This document shows positions 46,115 to 54,738 of a stretch of DNA of 64,000 bases, one piece after another; position 1 is the stretch's first letter; each line of letters begins with the position of its first letter. The translations under genes were made by a program, and so were the position numbers. Below the pieces are notes generated by a model. It worked only from the letters and a program-made list of their open reading frames with translations, was not told where the DNA came from and ran no database searches. The stretch lies in the NCBI RefSeq assembly GCF_002835995.1, contig NZ_PJBZ01000044.1, positions 62,001 to 126,000 on the forward strand. Direction: 5' to 3'. Source of the DNA: Psychromonas sp. Urea-02u-13. Its GTDB lineage: Bacteria; Pseudomonadota; Gammaproteobacteria; Enterobacterales; Psychromonadaceae.

Positions 46115-46146
46115 ACAGTAACGATTATGTCGTTGCTGTTTTTTTT
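46115..46146 (+). terminator. Intrinsic terminator after crl
   Basis: ACAGTAACGA / TCGTTGCTGT (one G-T pair) with loop TTATG and eight T. It is placed 30 bases after the crl stop. Confidence 0.9.
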
Positions 46147-46184
46147 CGCCCCTGTTTTTTTCTCCCCTAATAAATGACTGTGAT

Positions 46185-47312
46185 ATGAAAACAAATATTA
46201 GAAATAAGAGTAAAACAAAAACCATCGTTGTAAAACTAGGCACCAGCGTATTAACTAGCGGCACGGCAAAATTAGACCGTGCGCATATGGTTGAGATAGC
46301 TCGTCAATGTGCAGTTTTACACAATCAAGGACATCGTATTGTCGTTGTAACATCTGGCGCGGTAACAGCTGGTAAAGAGCATCTCAATATGCCCGATATC
46401 ACACTCACTGTTGCTAATAAACAGATGTTAGCCGCTGTTGGCCAAGGTCAACTCGTGCGCGAATGGGAAAATCTATTTAAGATATACGGATTACATGTAG
46501 GGCAGATGCTGCTTACTCGTGCCGATCTCGATGATCAACTTCGTTTTATTAATGCACGTGATACATTAAGCATGTTGTTACATCATCGTATTATCCCGTT
46601 AATTAATGAGAATGACGCGGTAGCAACGCGTGAAATTAAAGTCGGTGATAACGATAACTTATCGGCTTTAGTTGGATTGTTAGCAGATGCTGACCAATTG
46701 TTATTATTAACCGACCAAGTTGGTTTATTTACCGCAGATCCTCGTAGCAATCCCGATGCTAAATTAATTCCTGAAATTTCTGAAATTACAGAGGATATTC
46801 ATGCTCTCGCTGGCGACAGTGTTGGCGGATTAGGCACCGGTGGTATGGCAACAAAAATTGAATCTGCTGTTGTTGCACATCGTGCGGGTATTGAAGTTGT
46901 TATTGCCTCTGGGCATAAAAAGAATGTGATATTAGATGCGGCTAAAAACAAACCCGTCGGTACACGTTTCTCTTCAGAATATAATCGCTTAGAAATGCGT
47001 AAAAACTGGATCTTTGCTGGTTCTAAAGTCGTGGGTAAAATCATTATTGATGCCGGTGCTGAAGAAGCTTTGATTAGCAGTGGCGCGAGCTTGTTACCAA
47101 CGGGTGTTATTAACACACGAGGTAATTTCTTACGTGGTTATGTTGTGTCTGTTTGTAACAAAGCAGGTGATGAATTAGCACGTGGTATTGTTCGTTATAA
47201 GAGTGTTGATATTAAAAGAATTAAAGGATTACACTCAGAGCAAATTGAAGAGCTGTTAGGTTTTGAACACGGTACTGTAGTTATTCATCGTGATGATTTG
47301 GTCTTGTTATAA
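46185..47312 (+). CDS. proB: Glutamate 5-kinase
   Basis: First enzyme of proline synthesis, feedback-inhibited by proline. Amino acid kinase domain with VVKLGTSVLTSG, VTSGAVTAGKEHL, NENDAVATREIKVGDNDNLS and GTGGMATKIESAVVA; a C-terminal PUA domain (GKIIIDAGAEEALISSGASL). Length is 375 aa versus 367 in E. coli. It is followed by proA after 73 bases that include the AT-rich inverted pair AAAGTAAT / ATTACTTT. Confidence 0.97.
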   Translation: MKTNIRNKSKTKTIVVKLGTSVLTSGTAKLDRAHMVEIARQCAVLHNQGHRIVVVTSGAVTAGKEHLNMPDITLTVANKQMLAAVGQGQLVREWENLFKIYGLHVGQMLLTRADLDDQLRFINARDTLSMLLHHRIIPLINENDAVATREIKVGDNDNLSALVGLLADADQLLLLTDQVGLFTADPRSNPDAKLIPEISEITEDIHALAGDSVGGLGTGGMATKIESAVVAHRAGIEVVIASGHKKNVILDAAKNKPVGTRFSSEYNRLEMRKNWIFAGSKVVGKIIIDAGAEEALISSGASLLPTGVINTRGNFLRGYVVSVCNKAGDELARGIVRYKSVDIKRIKGLHSEQIEELLGFEHGTVVIHRDDLVLL

Positions 47313-47385
47313 AGTAATGCTATAAAGTGATTACTTTACTTTGGCCTATGGCTAAGTTGAACGCAATTAGAAATAGAGGGAAATA

Positions 47386-48633
47386 ATGAGTTTATTAGAG
47401 ATTGGAAAATTAGCGCAACAAGCAAGTTATGAATTAGCGATTGCAGACAGTACGACAAAAAATAATGCGCTTGAAAACATCGCATTAGCACTAGAAGCTA
47501 ATGAAGCGGTGATTGTTGAAGCGAATAAAAAAGATATCGAAGCGGGCAAACAAGCTGGCTTAACCGATGCGTTATTAGATCGCCTTTTATTAGATGAAAC
47601 TCGCCTTGCTGGCATCATCGGTGATTTACGCAGCGTGATTAATTTAAGCGACCCGGTGGGTGAAGAGTTTGATAGCAAGCTGTTAGAAAATGGCTTAAAG
47701 CTAAGTAAACGTCGCGTACCCGTGGGTGTTATTGGCGTGATTTATGAAGCGCGTCCAAACGTAACGATTGATATTGCAGCACTTTGTTTAAAAACAGGTA
47801 ATGCGAGCATCTTACGTGGTGGTAAAGAGACAATTAACTCTAATCTAGTGTTAGTGAAGGTTATTCAAGATGCGCTTGTTGCTTCTGGTTTGCCGAAAAC
47901 CGCTGTGCAATACATTGAGAATACAGATCGCGCACTCGTTGGCGAACTGCTTAAAATGGACCAATACGTGGATATGATTATTCCACGCGGTAATTCAGGT
48001 CTACAACAGTTCTGTAAAGAGAACAGCACAATCCCTGTGATTATCGGTGGCATCGGTATTTGTCATTTATACGCTGAAAAATCAGTGGATATGGATAAAG
48101 CCTTAGCGATTATCGAAAACGCAAAAGTACAACGTCCTTCGGTTTGTAATGCGTTAGACACATTATTAGTTGAAGAAAGCATTGCTGCTGAGTTTTTACC
48201 CAAGTTGGCTGCTCTATTATTACCACAAGGTGTTACCTTAGTGGCTGAGCCAAAAGCGAAAGCGATTTTAGGTGAAAATGCGGTTGTTGCACAGGAAGGT
48301 GACTTCTCTCGTGAATGGCTATCACTACACTTAGGTGTAAAAGTGGTTGCTACATTAAGCGATGCTTTAGTACATATACGTGAACATAGTTCGCAACATT
48401 CTGATGGCATTTTAACCAATGACTTCACTGTTGCTAACCAGTTTGTTAACGCAGTTAATTCTGCTGCTGTTTATGTAAATGCAAGCACACGTTTTACTGA
48501 TGGTAGTCAGTTTGGTTTAGGCGCTGAAGTGGCTGTTTCAACACAGAAACTACACGCTCGTGGTCCAATGGGATTACAAGAATTAACCACTTACAAGTGG
48601 ATTGGTATTGGTGAGTACTTAGTAAGAAACTAA
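47386..48633 (+). CDS. proA: Gamma-glutamyl phosphate reductase
   Basis: Second step of proline synthesis; reduces the acyl phosphate made by ProB. Aldehyde dehydrogenase-like fold with [28 protein letters not shown], the catalytic Cys in [14 protein letters not shown], and [13 protein letters not shown] at the end. Length is 415 aa. AGAGGGAAATA precedes the ATG. Confidence 0.97.
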   Translation: MSLLEIGKLAQQASYELAIADSTTKNNALENIALALEANEAVIVEANKKDIEAGKQAGLTDALLDRLLLDETRLAGIIGDLRSVINLSDPVGEEFDSKLLENGLKLSKRRVPVGVIGVIYEARPNVTIDIAALCLKTGNASILRGGKETINSNLVLVKVIQDALVASGLPKTAVQYIENTDRALVGELLKMDQYVDMIIPRGNSGLQQFCKENSTIPVIIGGIGICHLYAEKSVDMDKALAIIENAKVQRPSVCNALDTLLVEESIAAEFLPKLAALLLPQGVTLVAEPKAKAILGENAVVAQEGDFSREWLSLHLGVKVVATLSDALVHIREHSSQHSDGILTNDFTVANQFVNAVNSAAVYVNASTRFTDGSQFGLGAEVAVSTQKLHARGPMGLQELTTYKWIGIGEYLVRN

Positions 48634-48672
48634 TTTTTTACTACTCTATGTAACACTTATCATTAATACCCT

Positions 48673-48704
48673 AGGTCCATCGCAATTGCATGGGCCTTTT
48701 TTTT
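48673..48704 (+). terminator. Intrinsic terminator after proA
   Basis: AGGTCCAT / ATGGGCCT with a 9-base loop and eight T; ends the proBA operon before mazG. Confidence 0.88.
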
Positions 48705-48736
48705 ACCTTTATTTTCATCGTACAGCCGGAGTTATT

Positions 48737-49555
48737 ATGCAAAGCACAGATCCATTAGCGTCATTATTAAATATCATGCACAGTCTACGAGACCCTGAAA
48801 CGGGCTGTCCATGGGATAAAAAACAAACCTTTGCTTCCGTTGTGCCACATACCATTGAAGAAGTTTATGAGTTGGCGGATGCTATCGAGCTAAACGACTT
48901 TTCTGATTTAAAAGGTGAGTTAGGTGATTTGCTGTTTCAAGTGGTGTTTTATGCACAAATCGCGAAAGAACAGGGGCTGTTTGAATTTTCCGATATATTA
49001 GAAACACTTAATGAAAAGTTAATACGTCGTCATCCGCACGTGTTTGCACAAACAGCGTTTACTGATGAGCAAGCGGTGCATGCTAATTGGGAAAAAGAGA
49101 AACAAAAAGAACGTCTTAAAAAATCTACCTCTATGAATCAACAAGAAAGTGTTTTAGATAATATCCCATTGGCCTTACCTGCCTTAAATCGTGCCTATAA
49201 GATTCAAAAGCGATGTGCCAACGTAGGTTTTGATTGGGCTGAACTTGAGCCGGTTGTGGCTAAAATTCATGAAGAGATTGATGAAGTATTAGTAGAAGTA
49301 AAACGTACTGATTTAACTGATGAGCAAAGAAAAATTCGCATTGAAGATGAACTCGGCGACCTACTTTTTGCTAATGTAAATTTAGTCAGGCATTTGAGTG
49401 CAGATCCTGAAACTGTCTTACGCCAAGCGAACAAAAAGTTTGAAAAGCGTTTTCGCTTAGTTGAGCAAACCGTGATTAAACAAGGTAAGCAGATGCAGGA
49501 TTGCTCTTTAGAGGAATTAGAAGCGATTTGGGTTGAAGTCAAAAAGCTAGATTAA
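48737..49555 (+). CDS. mazG: Nucleoside triphosphate pyrophosphohydrolase MazG
   Basis: Hydrolyses NTPs and dNTPs to monophosphates and diphosphate. Two tandem MazG domains are present, with acidic metal-binding helices HTIEEVYELADAIE and KIHEEIDEVLVEVK; the N-terminus LLNIMHSLRDPETGCPWDK is diagnostic. ATG 48737 with GGAG upstream gives 272 aa; the earlier frame start at 48686 passes through the proA terminator. In enterics mazG is followed directly by pyrG; here the Ter island lies between. Confidence 0.95.
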   Translation: MQSTDPLASLLNIMHSLRDPETGCPWDKKQTFASVVPHTIEEVYELADAIELNDFSDLKGELGDLLFQVVFYAQIAKEQGLFEFSDILETLNEKLIRRHPHVFAQTAFTDEQAVHANWEKEKQKERLKKSTSMNQQESVLDNIPLALPALNRAYKIQKRCANVGFDWAELEPVVAKIHEEIDEVLVEVKRTDLTDEQRKIRIEDELGDLLFANVNLVRHLSADPETVLRQANKKFEKRFRLVEQTVIKQGKQMQDCSLEELEAIWVEVKKLD

Positions 49556-49656
49556 CAATGTGTTCTGACATTGCGTCTTTAAATCATAAATGATGTAATG
49601 AAGCACTATATTACAAACCATTTACGCATCTTTGGTGAATTCAAAAGCAGTCATTT

Positions 49657-51276
49657 ATGAAACTAATTGTTGGACAAAATATCTCAATTGAGCAACCCAG
49701 TACGATCGATATTGATTTTGCTTGGCGTAGTTTAGAAAGTAACTTGAACTTAACGGTGCATGCTTTTGCGTTTACTAATGGCAAAATAGCTGACCTTGGG
49801 CAAGTGAACCCTAATAAGATAAAGCTACCAGATGGGGTGCTTCGTGATAGCTCTGATCGTCATTTTGAGGTGTTATTTCCAGCATTAGCGGCGGATGTTG
49901 ATCGCATCGCTTTTTATGGTCTATTACCCGAAAAGAGTGACTTTTCGTTACAGGCAATGAGCCACTTTCAAATTCGCATTAATCATCAGCAAGGCGATAG
50001 AATCGCAGTCATTGATGTTGATGCTTTTTCTAAAAAGCACAAAAGCGCTTTGTTCTTTGAGCTGTATAAGCATAACAATAGCTGGAAATTAGCGTATAAA
50101 TTACAGCCATTAAATACCCATCGAGTACAAACATTAGAGCAGCTGGGTTTACAGGTTGTTAAAAAAAACATTAAGAAAGTAACACCGGCTGCAGCGCAAT
50201 CTAAGCCTAAGCCACAACAACAAAACCAACAGCAAAGCCCGCTATTAGCGAGTGAACCTGCGTTGACTGAGGCTGAAATACTTGCCGGTATTAATCTAAA
50301 AAAGGGACAAAACATATCCCTCACAAAGCATTTTAAATATTGTGCTTCAATCACTTGTAAATTAAATGTTGTACCCAAAATAGAAGATTTAGACCTTAAT
50401 GTAATCGCGTTAAATAGTAATAACACCTTACATAACGTGAAAGATTTTTTATACCGTGAAAATACCTTGTTACGCGGCGATGGTGTTAAGTTGCATAAAG
50501 ATCATGTGCTTATTAATCTTGCTGACATACCAGCCGATGTGAACAAAATTCAATTGTTAATCACGCGCCGTTCGGGTGGCAAACGTATTAGTAGTGCTGA
50601 TTTTATTGAACTGGATTTAACCGGTACCCATACCGAGCAAAAAATAGCGAAGTATGTATCAGAAACCTCCGATAAAAATTACAACACTATGGTGCTGTTA
50701 GATATTTATCGCCAAGCAGAGGGCTGGTCTATTCGCGCTGTGGGGCAAGGTTTCTCTGGAGGTTTAGACAAAATTGGTGAGCGTTATAAATTCTCTCCAC
50801 CTAAATTACGCGCCATTGCACAAGCACCTGTTAATGAAAACGAAGCGCTGAACGCTGTCGCCATTGATAATAGTGAAGATCATGCCAAGCACAAAAAACA
50901 ACAGACCCTTTCTTATTATTTGATGGGCGCAGCTGGTGTTGTTTCACTGTTTGCCTTAAGTCGTTTACTGTTATTACCTTTGGCTGCTATTTTAGCGGGC
51001 TTAGGTTGGTTTATGTATCAGCGCTCCTCTAAAGCTCTGAGCTCTGTGCATGAAGAGCAACTAGAGCGTTTAGTATTAAATATCATTAAAGCGAATAATT
51101 ACCAAATAACCGCTTTTGAAATAGCGGCGAATCATCCGGTGAATATTGAACAGTCAACCAAAGTGCTCGATAAGTTATGTGATAAAGGATTAGGCTCAAC
51201 GGCCTTTAATGAAGAGGGGTCTGTTTATTACGATTTCTCTCGTCTGAAAAGTACGGCTGACAAAAATCATTGGTAG
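49657..51276 (+). CDS. Membrane-anchored protein with two TerD-like domains and C-terminal helix-turn-helix-like region
   Basis: A 539-aa protein, not a standard named Ter gene. Residues 1-150 are a divergent TerD-like domain (LIVGQNISIE; ALFFELYKHNNSWKLAYKLQ), followed by a Gln/Pro/Lys linker (173-200, PKPQQQNQQQSP). A second TerD-like domain spans ~212-375 (LKKGQNISLTKH, INLADIPADVNKIQLLI, MVLLDIYRQAEGWSIRAVGQ, GFSGGLDKI). Residues ~418-455 are strongly hydrophobic, one or two membrane helices. The last ~80 residues (EEQLERLVLNIIKANNYQIT, FEIAANHPVNIEQSTKVLDK, YYDF) look like a winged helix. Neither TerD domain has the Asp-rich loop seen in TerD/TerE. It opens the Ter island after mazG. A membrane stress sensor or scaffold is inferred. 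Confidence 0.75.
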   Translation: MKLIVGQNISIEQPSTIDIDFAWRSLESNLNLTVHAFAFTNGKIADLGQVNPNKIKLPDGVLRDSSDRHFEVLFPALAADVDRIAFYGLLPEKSDFSLQAMSHFQIRINHQQGDRIAVIDVDAFSKKHKSALFFELYKHNNSWKLAYKLQPLNTHRVQTLEQLGLQVVKKNIKKVTPAAAQSKPKPQQQNQQQSPLLASEPALTEAEILAGINLKKGQNISLTKHFKYCASITCKLNVVPKIEDLDLNVIALNSNNTLHNVKDFLYRENTLLRGDGVKLHKDHVLINLADIPADVNKIQLLITRRSGGKRISSADFIELDLTGTHTEQKIAKYVSETSDKNYNTMVLLDIYRQAEGWSIRAVGQGFSGGLDKIGERYKFSPPKLRAIAQAPVNENEALNAVAIDNSEDHAKHKKQQTLSYYLMGAAGVVSLFALSRLLLLPLAAILAGLGWFMYQRSSKALSSVHEEQLERLVLNIIKANNYQITAFEIAANHPVNIEQSTKVLDKLCDKGLGSTAFNEEGSVYYDFSRLKSTADKNHW

Positions 51277-51277
51277 T

Positions 51278-51383
51278 GATAGCAATTCCACTAACTAATC
51301 AATCTCACGGGTTAAAAGAAGCTATTTCCGCGTTGTAAGTTTTGTAAGGGGGGTAACCATTTACTTATCCAGATTGCTATGAC
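51278..51383. repeat. Intergenic segment with TGATAGCAAT / ATTGCTAT inverted ends
   Basis: GATAGCAATTCC near 51280 and AGATTGCTATG near 51371 form inverted ends of a ~105-base non-coding segment that includes a GGGGGG run. It resembles a small dispersed element, but only one copy is in this window. Confidence 0.4.
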
Positions 51384-51408
51384 GACATAAAAATAAATAC
51401 AACCCCTT

Positions 51409-51436
51409 TTGACATTAAATGTCTTGGTGGTATGAT
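51409..51436 (+). promoter_or_regulatory. Sigma-70 promoter upstream of cation exchanger
   Basis: TTGACA, 16 bases, TATGAT: strong hexamers. The predicted start is near 51443, only about 8 bases before a terminator hairpin. Confidence 0.75.
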
Positions 51437-51450
51437 GCGCCATTATATAT

Positions 51451-51485
51451 TGCCTTTGAATACTTCAAGGGCATTTTTTTATTTT
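51451..51485 (+). terminator. Terminator/attenuator in the exchanger leader
   Basis: TGCCTTTGAA / TTCAAGGGCA (one G-T pair) with loop TAC and a long T run. It ends about 20 bases before the exchanger ATG and downstream of the only strong promoter, so it must be read through for expression. Confidence 0.82.
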
Positions 51486-51504
51486 TAATCAGTTAAGGAA
51501 AACC

Positions 51505-52590
51505 ATGGAACTTTTTGATGCAACTTGGCCTTTCGCGCTAATTTTAGTCGCTTGTTACATACTAAAATATTCATGTGATACTTTTGAGCAATCTGCCGCT
51601 TACCTTGGGCGTAATATGCCAGCCGGTGTAAAAGGCGCCACAGTAAACGCAGTGGGTTCAAGTATGCCTGAAATGTGTGTGGTTATTTCTTGTCTGTTTT
51701 TCTTTGATGATCCTGCGATGGTAATGGTGGGTTTAGGTGTTACTGCGGGCTCTGCTATTTTTAATGGCTGTGTAATCCCGGCTTTATCTATCCTGCTCGC
51801 AAAAGATGAACAAGGTAATAAAGTAAAATCTATTCAATTGGATAAAAAATCACTGTTACGCGATCTGTTTTGGGTAATTACTGCTGAAATTGCATTGGTT
51901 GCTTTCTTAGGCTTTGATGCATTTACCGTGATGATGGCTGTTGCCTTAAACGCAGTCTATGTCGGTTACGCTGTTCATTTATACATTGATAGTCGTGGGC
52001 ATGAAGCAGATGAAGATGCTTATGAATATGAAGACATTGAATGTAGAGGCCTTATTGGTAACATCTTTACTTTTAATTTTAATAGCTTATTTTTTGGCAA
52101 TAAAGACTTCAGCTTAACTCGTGCGATTGTAGTGTTAGGTTTGGCTATTCTGATTATTTCTGCTGCATCACACCTATTAGTTGAAGGTGTTGTTGGCGCT
52201 GCTGATGTGATGGGAGTTCCTGCGTTCTTTTCTGGATTAATACTTGGTTCGGCTGCATCGTCTATTCCTGATTTAATTTTATCAGTAAAAGATGCACGTA
52301 AAGGTAACTATGAAGATGCGGTAGCAAATCCATTAGCATCAAATACATTTGATACAACCATCGCATTCGCTTTACCATTATTAGTTTGGTTTGGTTTGAA
52401 CGGTGTTGATTCATTAGCGATTGAACAAAGTGAAGGTTTGACTTTATTACGTTGGTCAATTATTGGTGTGACGGTTGCTGTTGGTGCAAGTTTATTATTT
52501 AAGCATACTAACGTCACTAAAAACGTCGCATTTTTGCTTTTATCCATCTTTGTTGTATGGGCAGGAACAATGACCTATTTAATAGGCTAA
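51505..52590 (+). CDS. CaCA-type (sodium/calcium exchanger-like) cation antiporter
   Basis: A 361-aa membrane protein with about ten hydrophobic helices. The two alpha repeats of the cation/Ca exchanger superfamily are visible: NAVGSSMPEM with TAGSAIFNG (47-88) and GSAASSIPDL with AVANPLASNTFD (248-283); the conserved acidic residues are E56 and D256. A charged loop around 163-182 (HEADEDAYEYEDIE) lies between the halves. Direction and ion (Ca, Na, Mn or other) cannot be read from the sequence. AAGGA precedes the ATG. Its place in a Ter cluster that lacks terC suggests it supplies the membrane ion-transport part. A perfect-arm terminator follows. Confidence 0.85.
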   Translation: MELFDATWPFALILVACYILKYSCDTFEQSAAYLGRNMPAGVKGATVNAVGSSMPEMCVVISCLFFFDDPAMVMVGLGVTAGSAIFNGCVIPALSILLAKDEQGNKVKSIQLDKKSLLRDLFWVITAEIALVAFLGFDAFTVMMAVALNAVYVGYAVHLYIDSRGHEADEDAYEYEDIECRGLIGNIFTFNFNSLFFGNKDFSLTRAIVVLGLAILIISAASHLLVEGVVGAADVMGVPAFFSGLILGSAASSIPDLILSVKDARKGNYEDAVANPLASNTFDTTIAFALPLLVWFGLNGVDSLAIEQSEGLTLLRWSIIGVTVAVGASLLFKHTNVTKNVAFLLLSIFVVWAGTMTYLIG

Positions 52591-52594
52591 ACAT

Positions 52595-52633
52595 AAACTT
52601 GCTAACATTAATCATTTTAGTGTTAGCAAGTTT
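52595..52633. terminator. Strong hairpin terminator after exchanger gene
   Basis: Perfect 13-bp arms AAACTTGCTAACA / TGTTAGCAAGTTT with a 13-base loop, directly after the stop. The T run after the arm is short, so efficiency is uncertain. Confidence 0.75.
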
Positions 52634-52760
52634 CTCCCTTATTTACCTTTAACATCCCCTTATTATTGACTCTCTAAATCTCCATTATTGATTTTCTGGG
52701 AAGTCATATCTTGTAAAAAAGTTGTTTCCTTTAAAATTAATTCGCTAGATTTATTTTGCA

Positions 52761-52779
52761 ATAACGCTACATGCGTTAT
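52761..52779. promoter_or_regulatory. Candidate operator palindrome before Ter metabolic operon
   Basis: ATAACGC TACAT GCGTTAT is a perfect 7-5-7 palindrome about 45 bases before the first gene of the metabolic operon. No confident promoter was found in 52634-52823. Confidence 0.4.
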
Positions 52780-52823
52780 GGTGCTATCTATTCTCCTTTA
52801 TTCATCATTAAACGGTATTCTCT

Positions 52824-53954
52824 ATGACCGAAAAAACATACAAAATCACCACCGGTGACTTAACCGTGAAAGTAACCAAAGGCGCTGATCGTTTAGCTGA
52901 CTTTATTGACGTTGCACAACGTAAAAATCCGAAAAGACCTTTCTTATTTGTGAGTAAAGTCTTGGGTCGACATATTCCCGTTAAACCATCGGTGATGGCG
53001 CAAACTTACGATGAATTAGCGGAGGGTATTATGGCTAATTTAAGCGGGCCAATCGCGGTGGTTGGTATGGCTGAAACGGCCGTTGGTTTAGGCGCAGGTG
53101 TACATCAGGCGTTATTAGCGCGTGGCTGTGAAAGTGTGTATTTATCAAGTACTCGCCACCCGATGGACAGTCCTGTTTTTTGTGAATTCAAAGAAGAACA
53201 TAGCCATGCTATGTCGCATTATTTACATGAACCCGTGGATGAAAAAGCGAAACAAAACTTCATTCATGCAAGCACATTAGTATTAGTTGATGATGAAGCG
53301 ACGACGGGTAATACCTTTGCAAACCTTGCAAAGGCATTAGCCGAAGCCGGTTTACAAGACTTAAGCTCATTAGTCGCGGTGACCTTAGTTGATTGGTCAC
53401 AGGGCGCGTTGTTAGAAAAATTAAAAACCAATGAAGTCACCAAGCAATGGCAAGTACATTCTCATGCCTTGATTGAAGGTAGCTGGGATTGGCAAGCAGC
53501 AGGCGGCATTGCGCCATTAGCTTTGCCAAGTGATGTGCAAGCGACACAAAAAACAGCGCCTATATTATTTAGCGAAAAAAGTTGTCGTGCCGGCCTGATT
53601 GAAAGTACGCCATTTAAAACCTGCCCAACGATAAAAGCCGGAGAAAAGGTCTTAGTGCTAGGCAGTGGCGAGTTTGTTTGGCAACCTTATCTGTTAGCAA
53701 AACAATTAGAAGATGCAGGTCATGACGTGTATTTCAGCGCCACAAGTCGTTCGCCAGTGACTGACGGCTATGCGATGAAACATAGTCTCGCTTTTCATGA
53801 TAATTACGGTGAAAACTTTGCGATGTACGCCTATAACATTGATGCACAGATTTACGATCGTATTCTTATCTGTTCTGAAACGTCAGCGCAAGCATGGGAC
53901 AAAACCTTATTATCGACACTAAGCCAAGCTGAGGTAGTGGAATATGACGTATAA
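52824..53954 (+). CDS. Phosphoribosyltransferase / TRSP domain protein of Ter cluster
   Basis: A 376-aa protein with an N-terminal phosphoribosyltransferase-like domain: the PRPP loop is VLVDDEATTGNTF (153-165), preceded by VGMAETAVGLGAGVHQALLA (80-99). The C-terminal ~130 residues (CRAGLIESTPF, VLVLGSGEFVWQPYLLAKQL, FSATSRSPV) match the TRSP-type domain known to accompany these enzymes in tellurium-resistance gene neighbourhoods. Comparative genomics predicted that such genes make a nucleoside-like metabolite; the product is unknown. It heads a four-gene operon and overlaps the next gene by 11 bases. Confidence 0.85.
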   Translation: MTEKTYKITTGDLTVKVTKGADRLADFIDVAQRKNPKRPFLFVSKVLGRHIPVKPSVMAQTYDELAEGIMANLSGPIAVVGMAETAVGLGAGVHQALLARGCESVYLSSTRHPMDSPVFCEFKEEHSHAMSHYLHEPVDEKAKQNFIHASTLVLVDDEATTGNTFANLAKALAEAGLQDLSSLVAVTLVDWSQGALLEKLKTNEVTKQWQVHSHALIEGSWDWQAAGGIAPLALPSDVQATQKTAPILFSEKSCRAGLIESTPFKTCPTIKAGEKVLVLGSGEFVWQPYLLAKQLEDAGHDVYFSATSRSPVTDGYAMKHSLAFHDNYGENFAMYAYNIDAQIYDRILICSETSAQAWDKTLLSTLSQAEVVEYDV

Positions 53955-54738
53955 GAAAGCCATTATCCTTAGCGATCTTGATGACACTTTTTTTCAAACT
54001 AAACGAAAAATGTTAGAAGCGGATATCACGCCTCATAAAATGGCCGCATTAGACAGAGAAGCAAAACCGCGTAGCTTTATGTCTGAGCCTCAAACTAATT
54101 TAGTCGATTGGTTATTAGCAACAAGTGAAGTGATTCCGGTTACCGCAAGAGGCAGTGATGAATTTGCACGCATTGATATTAAATTTTCATCTTACAAAAT
54201 AGCGTGTCACGGTGCGGTTATTCTAAACCCTGATGATACTCCTAACGCTGGCTGGCAAAAAATAGTTGAGCAATATATTACGCGCTTAACACCGAAAATA
54301 TTGGCGCTAAAAAGTAAAGTTGAACAGTTGATTGATGATTCAGAATCACTTTGTAATAAGAAGATAGATGCGTGGGCACGTATTAACGAAGAAAATGGTT
54401 TGCCGATATATTTAGTGTGTAAAGTCCGCGATTCTCTGCAAGAGGCTGATTTAGCGGTATTAGCTGAGATGGTTGAAAAAGAGTTTGATCTTAGTGACTT
54501 TTACATTCATCGTAATCGTAATAACTTGGCTTTTTTACCAAAACTAATTGCCAAAGAAAACGCCACTAAATACCTGTTAGAGCATTTAGTTGAGACCGAA
54601 GGGCGTCCTATTTTGTCTTTTGGTGATAGTTTTAGCGATTTACCTTTTATGGCATTAGGTGACTTTATTTGTGTGCCTCGTCATAGCCAAGTTGCTGAGA
54701 ACAAGAATCTTATTGTGGAGGGCAATCATGTCGATTAA
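53944..54738 (+). CDS. HAD family phosphatase of Ter cluster
   Basis: A 264-aa HAD hydrolase. Motif I LSDLDDTFFQT supplies the nucleophile D11 and acid/base D13; motif II Thr is in VIPVTARG; motif IV is in LSFGDSFSDLPFM. The cap between motifs II and IV resembles the Cof/sucrose-phosphatase type (C2). It probably dephosphorylates an intermediate of the pathway encoded by its neighbours. It overlaps both the upstream and downstream genes by 11 bases. Confidence 0.85.
   Translation: MTYKKAIILSDLDDTFFQTKRKMLEADITPHKMAALDREAKPRSFMSEPQTNLVDWLLATSEVIPVTARGSDEFARIDIKFSSYKIACHGAVILNPDDTPNAGWQKIVEQYITRLTPKILALKSKVEQLIDDSESLCNKKIDAWARINEENGLPIYLVCKVRDSLQEADLAVLAEMVEKEFDLSDFYIHRNRNNLAFLPKLIAKENATKYLLEHLVETEGRPILSFGDSFSDLPFMALGDFICVPRHSQVAENKNLIVEGNHVD

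Noticed and set aside
49986-50426. 146-aa minus-strand reading frame rich in Cys and Phe
   Set aside because: Antisense to the twin-TerD gene whose Gln/Lys-rich linker creates the open frame; no motif.
51277-51504. yybP-ykoY-type manganese riboswitch, often found before TerC or Mn exporters
   Set aside because: The GGGGGG segment is superficially suggestive, but the conserved yybP-ykoY sequence blocks are not present, and the segment lies upstream of the predicted promoter.
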